A stretch of 64,000 bases of DNA from JAUUSJ01 sp964439395 (GTDB lineage Bacteria; Bacillota; Clostridia; Lachnospirales; Lachnospiraceae): NCBI GenBank assembly GCA_964439395.1, contig CAYTNV010000005.1:51459-115458 (forward strand), read 5' to 3'. Numbering within the stretch: the stretch's first letter is position 1; every line of letters starts with the position of its first letter. Shown here in pieces: positions 62,177 to 64,000 of the stretch. Both the position numbers and the translations under genes were made by a program. The notes beneath the pieces are model-generated. The model did no database searches. It was not told the origin of the DNA and saw only the letters and a program-made list of their open reading frames with translations.

Positions 62177-64000
62177 ATGAAAACATTTTCAGACGTATAT
62201 CAAACACTTAGAAGAAAAAATAAAAAACAGTATGCTCTTCTTTGCTCCTGTCTTTTCTTTTCTGTGTTATTGATTTCATCCTATCTTTCTATTATGCGCT
62301 CACCAACTGTCCTCTCTGTACTTCCAGAAGGAGGAGACAGCAGAAAACAAGTTATGATGATCTTTACATTAACTATGATAGGATGTGGAGTTTTCTCACT
62401 ATATGCGGCTAATCTCTTCTTTCGTCAAAAATCAAAAGAATTTGGTATTTTCCTTGCACTAGGTACAAGTCAAAAAGTGTTGACAAGGCAAATTCTAACA
62501 GAACTCTGTGTCAAATCAATCGTATCTTGCACACTAGGAATGATTATAAGCATACCATTGACAAAAGGCATATGGGCATTATTTCGTCTATTCATTGTAG
62601 ACACAGAAGAAATGATTCTATCCTTAAATCCACGGGCATTTATTATTTCTCTTCTGTTTTCCATTATGATAATCATTATGCTGCTGTTTATGGGTGTTCG
62701 CTCTATTCATCGTATCAATATTATTGATATTATTCATGAGAGTCATAAATCAGAGCCCATTCAAGACGTGCCAAGAATATACGGTCCTCTCGGAATTTTA
62801 TTATTAATTATCGGAGCATTATTGGGATATCTGGCACCTTCCTTTTTTATTCTCATATTGCGCTGGTATCCACCAGATGCATTTACCGCAGTTTTTTATC
62901 TCCCCGCATTCGTCGGTATGTATATGGTTCTCTTACATACGGTCGTAAATGGATGGAGAAGCAAACGACATGCCTATAAAGATCTGATTGCGACAAGCCA
63001 AATGAAATTTCAAGGTCGACAGACCGTACAAAATCTTCTAGTTATGAGTCTGCTCATAGCTGGAGCCTATTTTGCCTCCTTCTACACTCCCATGCTCGGC
63101 ATTGGAGCAGGTATGAGTTATGATAAAAGACCATTTGACTATCTTTATCACTTTCGAATGGATCAAGATATTCCTCGTGAGACGGAGGTGCGCGACCTCG
63201 CCAAAAACTATAATGTGAAAATAAAAGATTGGTATAGCGAACCTATGATTCGTCTGGCCGTAGACGGGACAGAGCAAGTTGAGACAACCTCATCCATTGG
63301 AACTACATACGAGTGTGTATATTTAAACATATGTAACTCAGATTTATTTTTATCTGAATCTTCTTATACCAAAATCACTGGAGAAAAACTAAATCTTACC
63401 TCTGGGGAAATGGCTGCAATCTTTGATTCAGACGGTAATACACAGTATACATTTGCTGGAAATGTCTCCCTGCTTACAAATACGTTTTCCAAAAAAACAT
63501 TAAAAATATCTTCTATAAAGGAGCTTAAAAATGATGCTCTTTTTGGACATTATGTATTAAACAACACGGATTACTCTTTCATGAATGAAGGACTTAACGA
63601 CGAGTGGAGAGAAACAATATGCCTATTTAATGTAGAGGATTGCGAGCAGACATACGACTTTGCAAAAACATTATTCAATACGATTGTAGACCATTCTGAC
63701 AGCAAAGTAGAAATTTTTGACTCATGGGATCCAGTAAGAAAGCAAATTTCTGAGGAAAATGGGAAAGACTATTTCCTCGACCCAGAACATCTACAAGAAA
63801 ATGGTTTGGAGCGTATCGATTATAACGAGCGAGATAGCTCTGCCTTTCGACTATATTGGCAGTATATGCCACAATTTAGAGTACTAGATAAAGCTGATTT
63901 TGTAAAAACGATGGCAGTATTTTTAATGCTGTTTATATTTATCTCCATCGTATGCTTTGCGGCGGTATTTGTCATCGCCTTTACCCGCTCCATGACAATT
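62177..64000 (+). CDS. FtsX-like ABC permease (partial, runs off the window)
   Basis: The frame is open from the ATG at 62177 to the window end (608 codons). The start MKTFSDVYQTLRRKNKKQYA, the membrane helices (about 20-40, 62-82, 112-135, 150-175, 207-240) and LFFRQKSKEFGIFLALG are typical of BceB/FtsX-type permeases. A large extracellular domain (about 310-560) follows, and further helices begin before the cut. This large loop is the sensing part in bacitracin-type transporters. AAGGTG precedes the start, overlapping the ATPase stop region. It forms one unit with the ATPase. Confidence 0.88.
   Translation, partial: MKTFSDVYQTLRRKNKKQYALLCSCLFFSVLLISSYLSIMRSPTVLSVLPEGGDSRKQVMMIFTLTMIGCGVFSLYAANLFFRQKSKEFGIFLALGTSQKVLTRQILTELCVKSIVSCTLGMIISIPLTKGIWALFRLFIVDTEEMILSLNPRAFIISLLFSIMIIIMLLFMGVRSIHRINIIDIIHESHKSEPIQDVPRIYGPLGILLLIIGALLGYLAPSFFILILRWYPPDAFTAVFYLPAFVGMYMVLLHTVVNGWRSKRHAYKDLIATSQMKFQGRQTVQNLLVMSLLIAGAYFASFYTPMLGIGAGMSYDKRPFDYLYHFRMDQDIPRETEVRDLAKNYNVKIKDWYSEPMIRLAVDGTEQVETTSSIGTTYECVYLNICNSDLFLSESSYTKITGEKLNLTSGEMAAIFDSDGNTQYTFAGNVSLLTNTFSKKTLKISSIKELKNDALFGHYVLNNTDYSFMNEGLNDEWRETICLFNVEDCEQTYDFAKTLFNTIVDHSDSKVEIFDSWDPVRKQISEENGKDYFLDPEHLQENGLERIDYNERDSSAFRLYWQYMPQFRVLDKADFVKTMAVFLMLFIFISIVCFAAVFVIAFTRSMTI

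Noticed and set aside
1..64000. tRNA, rRNA, CRISPR arrays, insertion sequences and prophage
   Set aside because: No tRNA arm pattern, rRNA-like block, regular spacer-repeat array, transposase or phage structural gene was seen.

Overview
The window comes from a low-GC Gram-positive bacterium of class Clostridia, most likely a Lachnospiraceae gut commensal. The evidence is strong AGGAGG ribosome binding sites, an L27 with a cleavable N-terminus next to its Prp protease, UPF0210/ACT and TIGR03936/TIGR03960 gene pairs, an XpaC-TelA pair, and LPXTG/SpaA-type surface proteins. No rRNA, tRNA or CRISPR array was seen. The species cannot be named from this sequence.

Layout. (1) 1-9800, + strand: the tail of asd, a DUF1015 gene, glgB, two small SpaA-like cell-wall proteins flanking an MscS channel, a cytidylate-kinase-like gene, and an orphan tyrosine recombinase behind an unexplained structured stretch. 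(2) 9970-13752: a secreted GHL10 hydrolase on the - strand, then ttcA-like and lexA on the + strand. (3) 14064-30706, - strand: a long housekeeping block. It reads polA with a zinc-finger membrane protein, coaE, a WalJ-type hydrolase, the ACT/UPF0210 pair, a peptidase, two radical-SAM-linked genes with RNase G, rplU-prp-rpmA behind an L21-leader-like element, obgE, yhbY, nadD, yqeK and rsfS. (4) 30844-37275, - strand: an aldose-epimerase-like gene, two secreted proteins of unknown role, and telA/xpaC. (5) 37355-48316, - strand: a decayed MATE transporter, then a sortase-pilus operon. That operon holds a giant tip-adhesin-like protein, a major pilin, a class C sortase, a minor pilin with a non-LPXTG sorting signal, and a signal peptidase whose nucleophile position is Thr. 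It looks more GC-rich than its neighbours and may be acquired. (6) 48780-53053, - strand: eno, a HAD phosphatase, a small membrane protein, and an alpha/beta hydrolase. (7) 53366-61065, - strand: a LytTR/GHKL two-component system leads a tightly packed set: an RfbD-like reductase, a dicarboxylate/amino acid symporter, a solute-binding lipoprotein, an unusual cytoplasmic ParB-like/BMP fusion, and a metallophosphoesterase. (8) 61430-64000, + strand: a divergent ABC transporter (ATPase plus FtsX-type permease, cut by the window end), with 23-bp direct repeats between it and the two-component genes.

How the parts fit. The pilus operon forms a self-contained surface-assembly unit: substrates, polymerase and secretion accessory. 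The two-component system plus ABC transporter resembles a peptide-sensing or antimicrobial-resistance module, probably regulated through the repeats in the divergent promoter region. The most unusual items are the ParB-BMP fusion, the Thr-type signal peptidase, the shared KT(A/G)D sorting signals, the paired intergenic repeats (ATCTTGGCAT) and the structured region before the recombinase.
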